A stretch of 64,000 bases of DNA from the NCBI GenBank assembly GCA_040394635.1, contig JBEBRW010000014.1, positions 32,813 through 96,812 of the forward strand, written 5' to 3'. Numbering within the stretch: position 1 is the stretch's first letter; every line of letters begins with the position of its first letter. Of this stretch, positions 52,100 to 61,700 are shown piece by piece. The notes under the pieces were generated by a model that was given only the letters and a program-made list of their open reading frames with translations, was not told where the DNA came from and did no database searches. Both the position numbers and the translations under genes were made by a program. This DNA comes from UBA5239 sp040394635. GTDB taxonomy: Bacteria > Verrucomicrobiota > Lentisphaeria > Victivallales > Victivallaceae.

Positions 52100-54157
52100 T
52101 TATTTCCGCGCGCCGAACATCATTCCAAGCGCAAACAATCGCAACATGATCAACACTATACAGCATATTGCCAAATTGGCAATACACAAAAAAATCAAAA
52201 TTCCGGCAAATCCGTAGAACATCCCTCCCAGATACCACTTGTTCAACTCCGCCGGAGCCAGCACCGTCCGCCGCCTCTCCAGCTCCTGGTTCACCTGCCC
52301 CAGCGAAATATTCGCCAGCGCCACCGCAGTAATCAGCAGCGCCACATGGTATTCCCCATGATAAAAAAACATCAGCGGCAATAAGCACGAAATCACCGTT
52401 ATGATCACCCTTCCCAGCGGCCGCAGCGGAATAATCTCCCCGGCAACCGCTGCCCCTGCCAGTCCCAGCAGAAGCCCGATCTGCTGGTGCAGCATCAGCC
52501 CCCGCCACTGGTATATCAGCAGTACCATGAAGAAGAAACCCGCCCCGTAAATACCGTTCTCCAGCGCCATCATCTTCAACGCGTTGTTCCCCTGGCGCGT
52601 CAACAGGAAACGCAGCCAGAAATACCCTCCGAACGCCGTCGCCAGCAATGCCAGCCCCCAGTAGGAAATCGTTTGGGGCGACAGCGGGAGAACGCTCAAA
52701 ACAAGGTCTTTTTTCTGCGGATCGCGGGTCGGCGCCACCCTCAACTCCCGTAGCGAATACAGCACTTCGAACGTGCCGAGCGGAAAAAATGCATTCATGC
52801 CGGTGGTGCTCAGGAATCCTTCGAAACGCCGTCCCAGCTCTTTGATGTCGCTGCTCAATACAGTGTCGCTGCCCATCAGCAGTTCGCGGCACCCCGGCAC
52901 GCGCCCGGTGAACTTGAAGTGATTTTTCAGCGGGTCCCGGTTGAAAGCTGCGGGCATGACGAATATCCCGTCTTTTGCCAATTTCTGCTGTGTCAGGGCG
53001 ATAAATTTATCTCTGCCGCGCGGCGCCAGCAGTTCCGGATCGAGCAGGATGATCGCGTCGTACTCTTCCGTGGTAACCTGCATATATTTCACTGGATCGA
53101 GGGAAATATACATGGTTTTGGCAAATCCGCTCAGCAGATTTTTTTCGCCGCTGTAGTCAAAAAGATTCCGGTAAGGACAGATCAGGTCCACCCTGCCGAC
53201 CTGCGGCAGCGAAGCCAGCAATCCGGCCCCCTGATAAAACGGCGGCGCCACGATCAGCACACGTTGGTTCGGCTGCAGATTCTGCAGCATCACCGGCAGC
53301 AGCCCGGCCGTAAAAAGATCGGAATCCTCCGGCAGGCTCCACATCAGCCTGCGGTTCAAATAAATGCGGTAAGAACTCCGCTCGAACTCCTGCTCCTTGT
53401 TCTTCTCCCAGAAGGACATCCGGCCGGCCGGCAGCTCCACCGAGCGCTGATGGCGCCACCCCGGCAGCAGGTTGCGGATCTCATATTTCATGAAGCTCTC
53501 CGACGCCACGAAAACCAGCAGATTCAGCCCGATCGCCAGCAAGGCGCAGAGCGTGACAAGTTGCTTCGAGCGTTTACCGTAAAGCAGCCGGTAACTGCCG
53601 ACGACATCCCACAAAATAATCAGCAGCCCGATGCTCAGCAGCCAATGGTTTCCCCAGGCCACCCGCTCGACCGCCAGAGCGAGTATGACCCCGCCGCCCA
53701 GCATCCCGAGCATCATGCCGCAGAGATTCAAATATCGGCCCATCACGGACTGCCCTTCCCGGAGCACGGCCATGCCCGCCCCGATCCAGACCCCGAGCGG
53801 CAGCGTCATCAGCGCCAAGCTCAGCAGGTGAATTCCGGAGTGGACGTTTTCCGGCAGCAGCAAGGTCAACTGCCCAATCAATTGCGACGCCAGAGCCGCC
53901 ACCGGCATAACCATTACCGTCAACGACAGCAGCAACGTGTGATGTTCGTGCTTCTCCAGCCAGGCGTAAGGGATAATCATGCTCCCCAGATAGGTCCACA
54001 GAGCCAGGAATACCAACGCGATGCCGCTCCCCAGCACCGCCGACTCCGACTCAGCCAGCACCTCGCGGAACTGAATGGTTAACGCCGTAATCAGATAAAA
54101 TCCGACGAAAAACAGCAGAAAAAATCGCCCCCCGGTCTTTTCCAGAAAGGATTTCAT
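52100..54157 (-). CDS. Polytopic membrane protein with spermidine-synthase-like core
   Basis: A 685-residue protein. About six membrane helices (1-220), a soluble domain (about 225-480) whose phrases QRVLIVAPPFYQGAGLLASL and YDAIILLDPELLAPRGRDKFI resemble the nucleotide-binding fold of aminopropyltransferases, then five to six more helices. The layout recalls membrane-fused spermidine-synthase-like proteins common in Planctomycetes-Lentisphaerae relatives. The polyamine active-site motif GGGDG is not seen, so catalytic function is doubtful. Confidence 0.7.
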   Translation of the reverse strand: MKSFLEKTGGRFFLLFFVGFYLITALTIQFREVLAESESAVLGSGIALVFLALWTYLGSMIIPYAWLEKHEHHTLLLSLTVMVMPVAALASQLIGQLTLLLPENVHSGIHLLSLALMTLPLGVWIGAGMAVLREGQSVMGRYLNLCGMMLGMLGGGVILALAVERVAWGNHWLLSIGLLIILWDVVGSYRLLYGKRSKQLVTLCALLAIGLNLLVFVASESFMKYEIRNLLPGWRHQRSVELPAGRMSFWEKNKEQEFERSSYRIYLNRRLMWSLPEDSDLFTAGLLPVMLQNLQPNQRVLIVAPPFYQGAGLLASLPQVGRVDLICPYRNLFDYSGEKNLLSGFAKTMYISLDPVKYMQVTTEEYDAIILLDPELLAPRGRDKFIALTQQKLAKDGIFVMPAAFNRDPLKNHFKFTGRVPGCRELLMGSDTVLSSDIKELGRRFEGFLSTTGMNAFFPLGTFEVLYSLRELRVAPTRDPQKKDLVLSVLPLSPQTISYWGLALLATAFGGYFWLRFLLTRQGNNALKMMALENGIYGAGFFFMVLLIYQWRGLMLHQQIGLLLGLAGAAVAGEIIPLRPLGRVIITVISCLLPLMFFYHGEYHVALLITAVALANISLGQVNQELERRRTVLAPAELNKWYLGGMFYGFAGILIFLCIANLAICCIVLIMLRLFALGMMFGARK

Positions 54158-54176
54158 AAATCACGCCGTTTTTTAG

Positions 54177-54311
54177 AATTGAAAATTGAAAGTGGAAAAT
54201 TGAAAATGAAGGAAAGGGAAGAATCCCTTTGACCCACTTCAGGGGCGGCAATTCGATGGATGATAAAGTCGTTTCTCAATTTTCAATTTTCCACTTTCAA
54301 TTTTCCATTGG
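54177..54311. repeat. Dispersed hairpin repeat family A, copy 2
   Basis: Left arm AATTGAAAATTGAAAGTGGA (54177 on) and right arm TTTTCCACTTTCAATTTTCC (within 54277-54311) are complementary. The interior GGGAAGAATCCCTTTGACCC matches, in reverse complement, the interior of the copy at 43760. The right arm overlaps the last codons of pdxA and provides its TGA. Confidence 0.85.
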
Positions 54312-55248
54312 AGAACGAAGTTCGTAAGGCTGCCAGCTGCAGCGCCGCTTTCAAACTTCCAAGGTCCGCCCTGCCCTGCCAGGCGATTTCAAAAGCCGTC
54401 CCGTGGTCGACACTGGTGCGGATCAGCGGCAGCCCCAGCGTCGAGTTGACGCCGCGATCGAATGCCAGCATTTTGAACGGAATATGGCCCTGGTCATGGT
54501 ACATCGACACGATCCCGTCGAACCGCTCGCGGATACTGCCGATAAACAGCGTGTCCGGCGGAAACGGCCCCTCGATCCGGATGCCTTCCTGCCGCAGCGC
54601 CGCCAGCGCGGGCTTCACGGTTTCTTCGTCTTCATGCCCCATATAGCCCTGTTCACCGGCGTGCGGATTCAGCGCTGCCGCCGCCAGCAGCGGCTCGGCG
54701 ATGCCCTCGGATTTGATGACATTGTTCAGGAGACGGGTGACTTCGATGATCCGTTCCGGCGTGACTTCCTGTGAGACCCGGTTCAAGGGAATGTGGGTCG
54801 TCACAAAAACCACCCGCAAATTCCCCGCGGACTGCATCATCACGTAGTTTTCACAGCCGCAGAGCTCCGCAATATATTCGGTATGCCCGGTGAACGGTAT
54901 TCCGGCGAGATTGACCGAGGCTTTGTTCATGGGGCACGTCACAATCGCATCCATTCTGCCAGCCAATACATCCAGCGCGGCCGCCTTGACCGCCGCCAGC
55001 GCGGCGAGCCCGCAGGCCGCCGACTCTTTGCCGACCGGAACATCCTCAAATTTCAGGTCGCCGGTTTCCACGATCTCCGGCACGACTCCGCCGGCGAAAC
55101 GGCGCGCCGCTTCCTCGATCACGCTCCGGCTGCCGTAAATCACCAGGTCCATGGCGTTGCGGATCTCCGGCGCTCCGGCGGCACGTACCGCCAGCTCCGG
55201 CCCGATCCCCGCGGGATCTCCCATGGTCAAAGCGATTCGCGGACGCAT
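54283..55248 (-). CDS. pdxA: 4-hydroxythreonine-4-phosphate dehydrogenase
   Basis: Pyridoxal phosphate synthesis, oxidising 4-phosphohydroxythreonine. 321 residues: IALTMGDPAGIGPEL, TCPMNKASVNLAGIPFTGHTEYIAEL (metal His), AALNPHAGEQGYMGHED (His), GIVSMYHDQGHIPFKMLAFDRGVN (His) and GLPLIRTSVDHGTAFEIAWQGRAD. The last residues (SNGKLKVEN) are encoded by the arm of a family A repeat, so the natural C-terminus was probably replaced. It follows thyX with a 1-bp gap. Confidence 0.93.
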   Translation of the reverse strand: MRPRIALTMGDPAGIGPELAVRAAGAPEIRNAMDLVIYGSRSVIEEAARRFAGGVVPEIVETGDLKFEDVPVGKESAACGLAALAAVKAAALDVLAGRMDAIVTCPMNKASVNLAGIPFTGHTEYIAELCGCENYVMMQSAGNLRVVFVTTHIPLNRVSQEVTPERIIEVTRLLNNVIKSEGIAEPLLAAAALNPHAGEQGYMGHEDEETVKPALAALRQEGIRIEGPFPPDTLFIGSIRERFDGIVSMYHDQGHIPFKMLAFDRGVNSTLGLPLIRTSVDHGTAFEIAWQGRADLGSLKAALQLAALRTSFSNGKLKVEN

Positions 55249-55249
55249 T

Positions 55250-55945
55250 CTACCAGACTTGCCCCTTGGATTCGAAATATTTGGCTACATTCGGCACCAG
55301 CGGCTTGATCAACTGCTTGATGGCCTTGGCGTATTCGCGGATTTCCCACTGGGCGTGCTCGCTGTCGCGCAGTTCCAGGAAGTGCAGCAGATTGTTCAGA
55401 TCCACCGTCCCCCAGAACGTCACCATCATATTCTGCGGCAACACTCCACGGGCCTGCTCGCGGCAAACGCCCGCATCCAGCAGTTCGTTAAAAAGCTTCA
55501 TGCTCAGCTCGTTGTGCCCGCTGATTTTCTGGCGCAACTCGTCATCTTCAAAACCCGGCAGATCCACGGAGGCCTGGCGGTTCACCTTGGCCTGGGCGCG
55601 CAATTTCGGCGGGGTGTAGAATTCCATGTCGATTTCGGTATAACGGCGCGAAATTTCGTTGTAGCTCCAGGTCCGGTGACGATGCCACTGGCCGCGCACA
55701 AACAGCGGACAATGAATGCTGAACGTAAACACCACGTGCTCCAATGGGCTCGTGTGCTGATTGTCGATCAGGTACTCCAGCAGGACCACATCTTTTTCGT
55801 CCATACGGTCTTTGAGTTTACCGAACGATACGCGAGCGGCGTTCAAAATCGAAACTTCCGAGCCCAGATGATCGATCAGACCGACCCATCCCTGGTCGCC
55901 AAGCACTTTCACGTGATTATCCGGCGGTACATTAAGATGCTGCAT
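55250..55945 (-). CDS. thyX: FAD-dependent thymidylate synthase
   Basis: Makes dTMP from dUMP with FAD, NADPH and methylene-tetrahydrofolate. 231 residues with the ThyX signature HRHRTWSYNEISRRYTEI (about 91-108), the N-terminal MQHLNVPPDNHVKVLGDQGWV, SPLEHVVFTFSIHCPLFVRGQ, and a C-terminal NLLHFLELRDSEHAQWEIREYA carrying catalytic Arg/His positions. It heads the thyX-pdxA-membrane protein-SurA group. GGAGG precedes the ATG. Confidence 0.95.
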   Translation of the reverse strand: MQHLNVPPDNHVKVLGDQGWVGLIDHLGSEVSILNAARVSFGKLKDRMDEKDVVLLEYLIDNQHTSPLEHVVFTFSIHCPLFVRGQWHRHRTWSYNEISRRYTEIDMEFYTPPKLRAQAKVNRQASVDLPGFEDDELRQKISGHNELSMKLFNELLDAGVCREQARGVLPQNMMVTFWGTVDLNNLLHFLELRDSEHAQWEIREYAKAIKQLIKPLVPNVAKYFESKGQVW

Positions 55946-56059
55946 TGAAACCTCCTGAGATTTGATCTATAAATGTCATTTGCAAACAATATCATAACTT
56001 CCCCGAATATTCAACCCGGTTTAACATTTTTTGTGCGGCCCAGACATCAATTTCCAATG

Positions 56060-56215
56060 AACCACGGAATACACGGAAAATCACGGAACGTTTTTCGGGA
56101 GAACCGCAAAATGCATAAAATTAAAGAAATTCATCTTCTCTCTATTTTTTGTGTATTGTATTTTTCGTGGTTAAAAAATTCCCGATTTTCCGTGATTTCC
56201 GTGATTTCCGTGGTT
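56060..56215. repeat. ACCACGGA-type hairpin element (family C relative)
   Basis: The 395-bp gap between thyX and the LacI gene holds a hairpin element: left arm AACCACGGAATACACGGAAA (56060 on) and right arm TTCCGTGATTTCCGTGGTTA region (56187-56216), complementary over about 28 bp. An A/T-rich interior has a second CGTGGTTA at 56166. A 121-codon frame spans it but has low-complexity, repeat-derived translation and no ribosome site. The remaining bases hold the cassette 4 promoter. Confidence 0.8.
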
Positions 56216-56272
56216 AAAAATCCCCTTTCTCCTCAATTATACAATTTTCGTGATTTTTTCACAAACCCCCTA

Positions 56273-56318
56273 TTGCATTTTTTCCGGGCTTGCTGTATAA
56301 TAGAATTAGCGCTAATTC
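56273..56318 (+). promoter_or_regulatory. Promoter and palindromic operator, cassette 4
   Basis: TTGCAT (56273-56278), a 17-bp spacer, perfect TATAAT (56296-56301). A perfect 16-bp palindrome GAATTAGCGCTAATTC at 56303-56318 covers the predicted start near 56308. The CG-centred palindrome is typical of LacI-family operators. Confidence 0.85.
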
Positions 56319-56340
56319 AAAACATAATTCAAGTGTAGAT

Positions 56341-57363
56341 ATGGCAGTAACGTTAAAGACAATCGCAGAAAAAGCTCAAGTCTCCACCATGGCGGTCTCG
56401 TCGGTGCTGAATAATTCAAACATCACCCGCGTCTCCGCCGAGAAACGCGAGCGGATCAAGCGCATCGCCGACGAACTCGGCTACAGCCCGAACCGCATGG
56501 CCCGCGTCCTCGCCGGCAAGGCCAGCGACCTCATCGGGGTGGTCATGGACAGTTGCGCGCCGATGATCTATCACGATCGTCTTTCGCGTATGGAGAAATA
56601 CGCCGCCGCCAAGGGCTACCGCTTTCTCATCGGCCAATCCCACGACGACGCGGAAAAAGTCAAAACCTTCGCCCAGGAATTCATCTCCTACGGCGTGGCC
56701 GGCATCATCTGTATGGCACACGATTACCCGGGCAAGTCGCAGGAAATCGCCCAGTGCTATCCTCTGGACAAAACCGTATTTCTGGAAAAACCCCAGGGAA
56801 TTGACAATTGCTGCTATATCAGTTGCAACATAGAAAAAGCTTTCACCGAAGTCGTGGGTTATCTTGCCGGACAGGGCCGCAAGCGAATCGGCTTGCTGCT
56901 GGTGGACCACCCATCCGCGGAAGCGGCCATGAATATCCGCCGCCGGGGCTATATGCAGGGGCTCCAGAAATCGCGAATTCTCTTTGACCCCACTCTGATC
57001 CGGAAAGTGGAGCTGCGCCAGGAAGTCGATGTCGCAACCTTCCGCCCAATCGTCTGGCAAATGGTCATGGAGCAGAAGGTCGACGCCATAGTGGCCGCCA
57101 ACGATCATCTCGCCGCCGCCGCGCTGAAATGCCTGAACGAAATGAAAGTCCCGGTCCCGAAGCAAATCGCCGTCACCGGCTACGACAACATCGACCTCGC
57201 GCCGCTGGTCACCCCCGCGCTGACCACCTTCGACGATAATCGCGACCTCGTCGCCAAGTCCCTGGTCGAACTGTTGATCAAGCTCCTCAATAGTCCCGAA
57301 CTCAATGAAAGAGAGAAATCCATAATAGTCGATCCGTTCTTCATGAAGCGCGAGTCGGCGTAA
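56341..57363 (+). CDS. LacI-family regulator, cassette 4
   Basis: A 340-residue LacI/GalR repressor: helix-turn-helix TLKTIAEKAQVSTMAVSSVLNN, hinge NRMARVLAGKASD, and sensor domain (DLIGVVMDSCAPMIYHDRL, KRIGLLLVDHPSAEAAMNIRRRGY, VDAIVAANDHLAAAALKCL, QIAVTGYDNIDLAPLVTPALTTF). The start is ATG 56341; the frame is open to 56290 but that lies upstream of the predicted transcript start. The first gene of a four-gene operon; the palindrome at its promoter is probably its operator. Confidence 0.92.
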   Translation: MAVTLKTIAEKAQVSTMAVSSVLNNSNITRVSAEKRERIKRIADELGYSPNRMARVLAGKASDLIGVVMDSCAPMIYHDRLSRMEKYAAAKGYRFLIGQSHDDAEKVKTFAQEFISYGVAGIICMAHDYPGKSQEIAQCYPLDKTVFLEKPQGIDNCCYISCNIEKAFTEVVGYLAGQGRKRIGLLLVDHPSAEAAMNIRRRGYMQGLQKSRILFDPTLIRKVELRQEVDVATFRPIVWQMVMEQKVDAIVAANDHLAAAALKCLNEMKVPVPKQIAVTGYDNIDLAPLVTPALTTFDDNRDLVAKSLVELLIKLLNSPELNEREKSIIVDPFFMKRESA

Positions 57364-57382
57364 CCAAATAGGAATCAATCAT

Positions 57383-58081
57383 ATGCGGAAAAACAATTTT
57401 ACACTTATAGAGCTCCTTGTGGTTATAGCGATCATTGCTATATTGGCCGCTATGCTGCTCCCGGCCCTGAACAATGCCCGCGAAAAAGCAAAAAAAATAA
57501 ACTGTAACAGCAACAACAAACACCTTGGGCTATATTTCCTGATGTATGCGGATGATTACAACAATCTCCTGCCGGCATTGATTGCCGAAAACGCTTCCCT
57601 TTCCAAGTATCCGGGGTTCTGGCGAGGCGACCAAAGTGCCACCATCAAATCAACGTTAAAAGTCCTGATCGAAGCCGGTATGAGCTGGGAAATACTGAAC
57701 TGCCAGACTCAGAACACCTACCCGAAAACCGGCTGGAATGGCGATATCACAAGCACAGCCAACCTCGGAGGCGGTACGCCCCGGACATACGCAGGTGCCT
57801 CCTCCAATACACCGCAGCCTTTCGGTAATTTTTCACCAAAAAATGCCTCCGATGACCCCGGAAAATTCCTCATCGGAGATTTTGCCAGGGATGACCTGCG
57901 CAACCATCGGGACGGTATCAACGTATGCCTGCTGGACGGCAGCTCCAAATGGTATATGATAAACGAATTATGCCGTGCCGCAGATCAATTCACCTCCGCC
58001 GGAGGCGCGCAAGGTAATTATTTTGTTCCCCGGAATACCTGCCGTCCGACCACGGGACATACACATTCACCGATAAATTGA
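57383..58081 (+). CDS. Prepilin-like H-X9-DG protein, cassette 4, first
   Basis: A 232-residue pseudopilin-like protein, leader MRKNN then FTLIELLVVIAIIAILAAML, with Asn before Phe. The C-terminal motif is H-RDGINVCLL-DG. It begins 19 bp after the LacI gene. It differs widely from the next gene outside the N-terminal helix, so the two are not a recent duplication. Confidence 0.9.
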   Translation: MRKNNFTLIELLVVIAIIAILAAMLLPALNNAREKAKKINCNSNNKHLGLYFLMYADDYNNLLPALIAENASLSKYPGFWRGDQSATIKSTLKVLIEAGMSWEILNCQTQNTYPKTGWNGDITSTANLGGGTPRTYAGASSNTPQPFGNFSPKNASDDPGKFLIGDFARDDLRNHRDGINVCLLDGSSKWYMINELCRAADQFTSAGGAQGNYFVPRNTCRPTTGHTHSPIN

Positions 58082-58091
58082 GGTAAGCAAT

Positions 58092-58697
58092 ATGAAAAAG
58101 AATTTCACACTCATCGAACTCCTGGTTGTGATCGCGATCATTGCCATTCTTGCAGCCATGCTGTTACCGGCATTGAATGCCGCCCGCGAGAAAGGACATG
58201 CAGCCGCCTGCAAAAACAACCTCAAACAACTGGGAACCGCCTCGCAACTTTATTTCAACGACAACGACCAATGGCTGTGGTGCAGCGACATGCTTACCAC
58301 CACATATGTACCGCGTTTCTGGATCGGCCTGCTTGGCCCCTATGTCAACATCCCGAATGCGCACGAATGGGTCACGACCCCTCCCCTTTACTGCGCCAAA
58401 TACAAAGGTCCCACCCCGGCTTCCAGTTATCCGGGATTGAGCTACATGGCCGATTATCACCTGCATGGCAAAGCTTATCTGAAAAAAGTGACACAGCTCA
58501 GCAATATTTCCGACAAATTGAGCCTGATGGACGGTACGGGCTCTCCAGATATCTCGCGCAGTTACTGCAGGGATTCGACCGCCGGGCTGGGCTATCGCTT
58601 CTCACCGAGGCACACCAAAACCGGCAATGTGCTGTTCCTCGACGGTCACACCGACCTGCGCGCCGATATTTACCAGAAAGACCTCGGGGCATGGTAA
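58092..58697 (+). CDS. Prepilin-like H-X9-DG protein, cassette 4, second
   Basis: A 201-residue pseudopilin-like protein, leader MKKN then FTLIELLVVIAIIAILAAML, with Asn before Phe. The motif is H-TKTGNVLFL-DG. GAGG precedes the ATG; it is 10 bp after the first pseudopilin. This is the only cassette here with two. Confidence 0.9.
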   Translation: MKKNFTLIELLVVIAIIAILAAMLLPALNAAREKGHAAACKNNLKQLGTASQLYFNDNDQWLWCSDMLTTTYVPRFWIGLLGPYVNIPNAHEWVTTPPLYCAKYKGPTPASSYPGLSYMADYHLHGKAYLKKVTQLSNISDKLSLMDGTGSPDISRSYCRDSTAGLGYRFSPRHTKTGNVLFLDGHTDLRADIYQKDLGAW

Positions 58698-58750
58698 CGC
58701 CCCTTCCCCCCGATATCACTCAGAACGATAATCAAGGAGACCTTAACGGT

Positions 58751-61700
58751 ATGAAAACACGATACCTTCTACCCGCTTTGCTGCTTTCACTCGCGACATC
58801 AGGAATTCACGCGGAAGCGCCACCCGAATTCGCCATCATGTCCGATCAACTGCCCGACGGCGTGCCACTCGCCGCTATGCCGTTTGAACAGCCATTCTTC
58901 CGCAATGTAAAACCCGATGCCGACGCCGTCAGGCGTGGTTTCATGGCCGGTGTGATCGAACCCGATTTCCAGGTAATCAATACGCTTTTCATCAGCAAGC
59001 CCACTCTGGACAAGGAACTGACGAACTTCGCCGCCCGCGGCCAATATATCATCATGACATTCGCAGTGGAAATGCTGTCGGACCAGCCGGAGCTGAAAAT
59101 CGAAATCACCCCGCCGGCGAATACTCAAGGGGATGAGCTGTCCACCGATAATCTGAAACTCCGCCGGATCATCTCCAGGAGACTGATCAGAAATTATTCC
59201 GGCGATATGCTGGTCCGCCCGGAAGCCGCCAACCTGAAAAAGGGCGAAGTCGTCCACTATGCCCTGTTTATCAGCGTCCCGGCTGAAACCGCCCCCGGCG
59301 AATATCAGGGCAAGCTCTCCATCCGGGGCGCTGCCGGAGAAGACACCTTGCCGATCCGCCTCCGGGTGCTGGAGTTCGAACTTCCGCCCGCCGAAGCCGT
59401 TTTCGGGCTGTATATGGGCGGCCACTTCGACACCACGGGAACCGGGCACAAGCGCTGGTCGCCGGATTTTTTCAAGCCGGAACACCTGGAAAGCATGTTC
59501 ACGTTCTGGAAAACCCGCGGCCTGAATTCGCCGACGATCACCCACGTGCTGCCGCGCTTTCAACGTATCGACGGCAAAGCTATCCCGGATTTCATCACTG
59601 TCCGTCAGTTCGCCGACGCCATGAAAAAAGTTGGCCTGGAGGGCCCGCTCTGCATTGATTCCCGTTTCCATGCCTGGTACGCCGAAGCGGTTGAAAAGGG
59701 CACCGGCGCCAAAGCCGAGGACGTCTATCAGGATCAGATGAAAGCCCTCATCGAAACCGCTGAACAAGAAAACTGGGTCGACATCAAAATCTTCCCCGAA
59801 GAAGAAGTCGGCAATCCCGACAATACCAAAAAGCGCACCTACAATCGCTTCTGGAAACCGCTCCGCGAAGTGGCCGGGGGGCGCGACTACATCGTCGACA
59901 ACGACATCGGCTACGGCCGCTCCAACGCCATCGACCGCGGCAATGACGACAATTTCCCGATCGTCCAATACAACAGCTGGGAAGACTCCGCATTGCAGAA
60001 AGCCCGCGAAAACAACCGTCAGATCTGGGCATACAATTACGGCTTCAAGCGCTCCTCTTTCGGCTTCCTGCTGGAGCGGCTGGGCGCGACCGGCAACCAT
60101 CAATGGGCCGACATGTGGTATACCGACGAAAAGCATCACTGGGTATTCACGGCCTTCCTGGAGGATGGCGTGGTCACCGGCATGAATTACGAATGGACCC
60201 ATGCCGGTATCGACGATTACCGCTACATGAAGCTCCTGAAAGCCAAAATCGCCGAACTGGAAAGCAAGAACATGGCCGCTGAAGCCGCCGCCGCCAAACA
60301 AGTCCTCGTGACCGTCAGCAAGGACATTCCGATCACCAGCCTCGGTTACGCTTCCTGGTCCGCCAATTATCAAGACCGCGAATTCAACCGCCGCCGCTGG
60401 ATGGTCGCTCAGGAAATCCTCAAAGCCGATCAGGCCCTGAACGGCAAAACAGCTGAACCTGCCCCTGCTCCCGCCGCCACCTTGACCGCCACGACAACTC
60501 CGGTCCAAGGCAAAGAAGAAGTCAAATCTACCAATATCATCCAGATACCGTTATTCGAAAATCCCAAGCTGGACGGCATACCGGACCTGCGCGCCGCCAA
60601 TACCACCGGTGCCCTTCGCCGCCGGGTCGTGGACGAAACCAACGCCCGCGCCTATTCCAGCAGCGACGAAGAATACCAGCGCCGGATCGCCACCTCCTGG
60701 ACCCAGGTATGGCTGACTTACGACCGTCAGGGCCTGCTGATCTCCTGCATCGGCAACGAAGCCTCCCCCGGCAGCAAGAATCAAGCCAAATTTTTGGACG
60801 GCGACGGCAATTTATGGCAGGACGCCTGTATGGAGTATTTTTTCCAATTGCCGGATCAGAAAGGTTATTATCAATTGATCGTCAATACCAAGGACCAGAA
60901 AGTACTGATCAACACCAATAACAACAAAATGACGCATCAGGCAGTCCGGGTTTTCTCCACGCCGAACTTCAATCCGGCCCGCGGGCTGGCTCAGGAAGTT
61001 CTGATTCCATGGTCGGAATTCGGCCTCCCCCATATGCCGGATTCGGGAACGGTCTGGAAGTTCAACGCCTGCCGGGAATTCCATGCCTGGAACCAATATC
61101 TGACCTGGGGACGCGTTCACAGCGAATTCAGCGAAGTCGCTGAATGGGGCAGTATCGCCTTTACCGGCAAATCGGCCAATACCTTGTTCGAAAAAGTCTC
61201 TTCCGGCTCGATTTTCCCCGGCGAAAACCGGATATCCGGCCAGCTGAAACCCTTGGCGCAGAAATCCCTCATTCAGCTGAAAAACGCCTCCCGCAAAGTG
61301 CTCGCCGAAAAAGCGGCGGAAGCCGGAACCTCCCCCGAATTCGATTTCAATTTCAACGTCCCCCCTATCACCAAGTCTGAAATCTGGACGCTGGAAATCG
61401 CCAATCAGGCGACCCGTGAAAAGCTGGATGCCTTCTCATTGCCGGTCAATGCCGCCGTCCCCTCAGTCAACATTGTTTCCGCCGACGCCGGCGGCATCTG
61501 CGGCCAGGATCTGAGCTTCCGCATTTACGCCAGAGCCAGCAATCTCAGCATCTCGAAATATCCCTTACGAGTGCGTGCCGTTTCCGGGGACAAAACAATC
61601 GATTATCCGCCGGTAGTATTGCAGCAGAACGGCAATAATCAACTATGGCTCTCCACCGGGGCACTGACCCCGGGCCGCTGGCAAATCTCCTGTTATCTGG

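Noticed and set aside
55973..56338. 121-codon frame across the ACCACGGA hairpin
   Set aside because: Its translation reflects repeat units, it has no ribosome site, and it overlaps the cassette 4 promoter.
58271..58750. Extended upstream reading of the cassette 4 enzyme
   Set aside because: Overlaps the second pseudopilin in another frame. The signal peptide and ribosome site place the start at 58751.
58799..60508. 569-codon open frame on the minus strand
   Set aside because: Antisense to the cassette 4 enzyme, with no ribosome site or recognisable domain.
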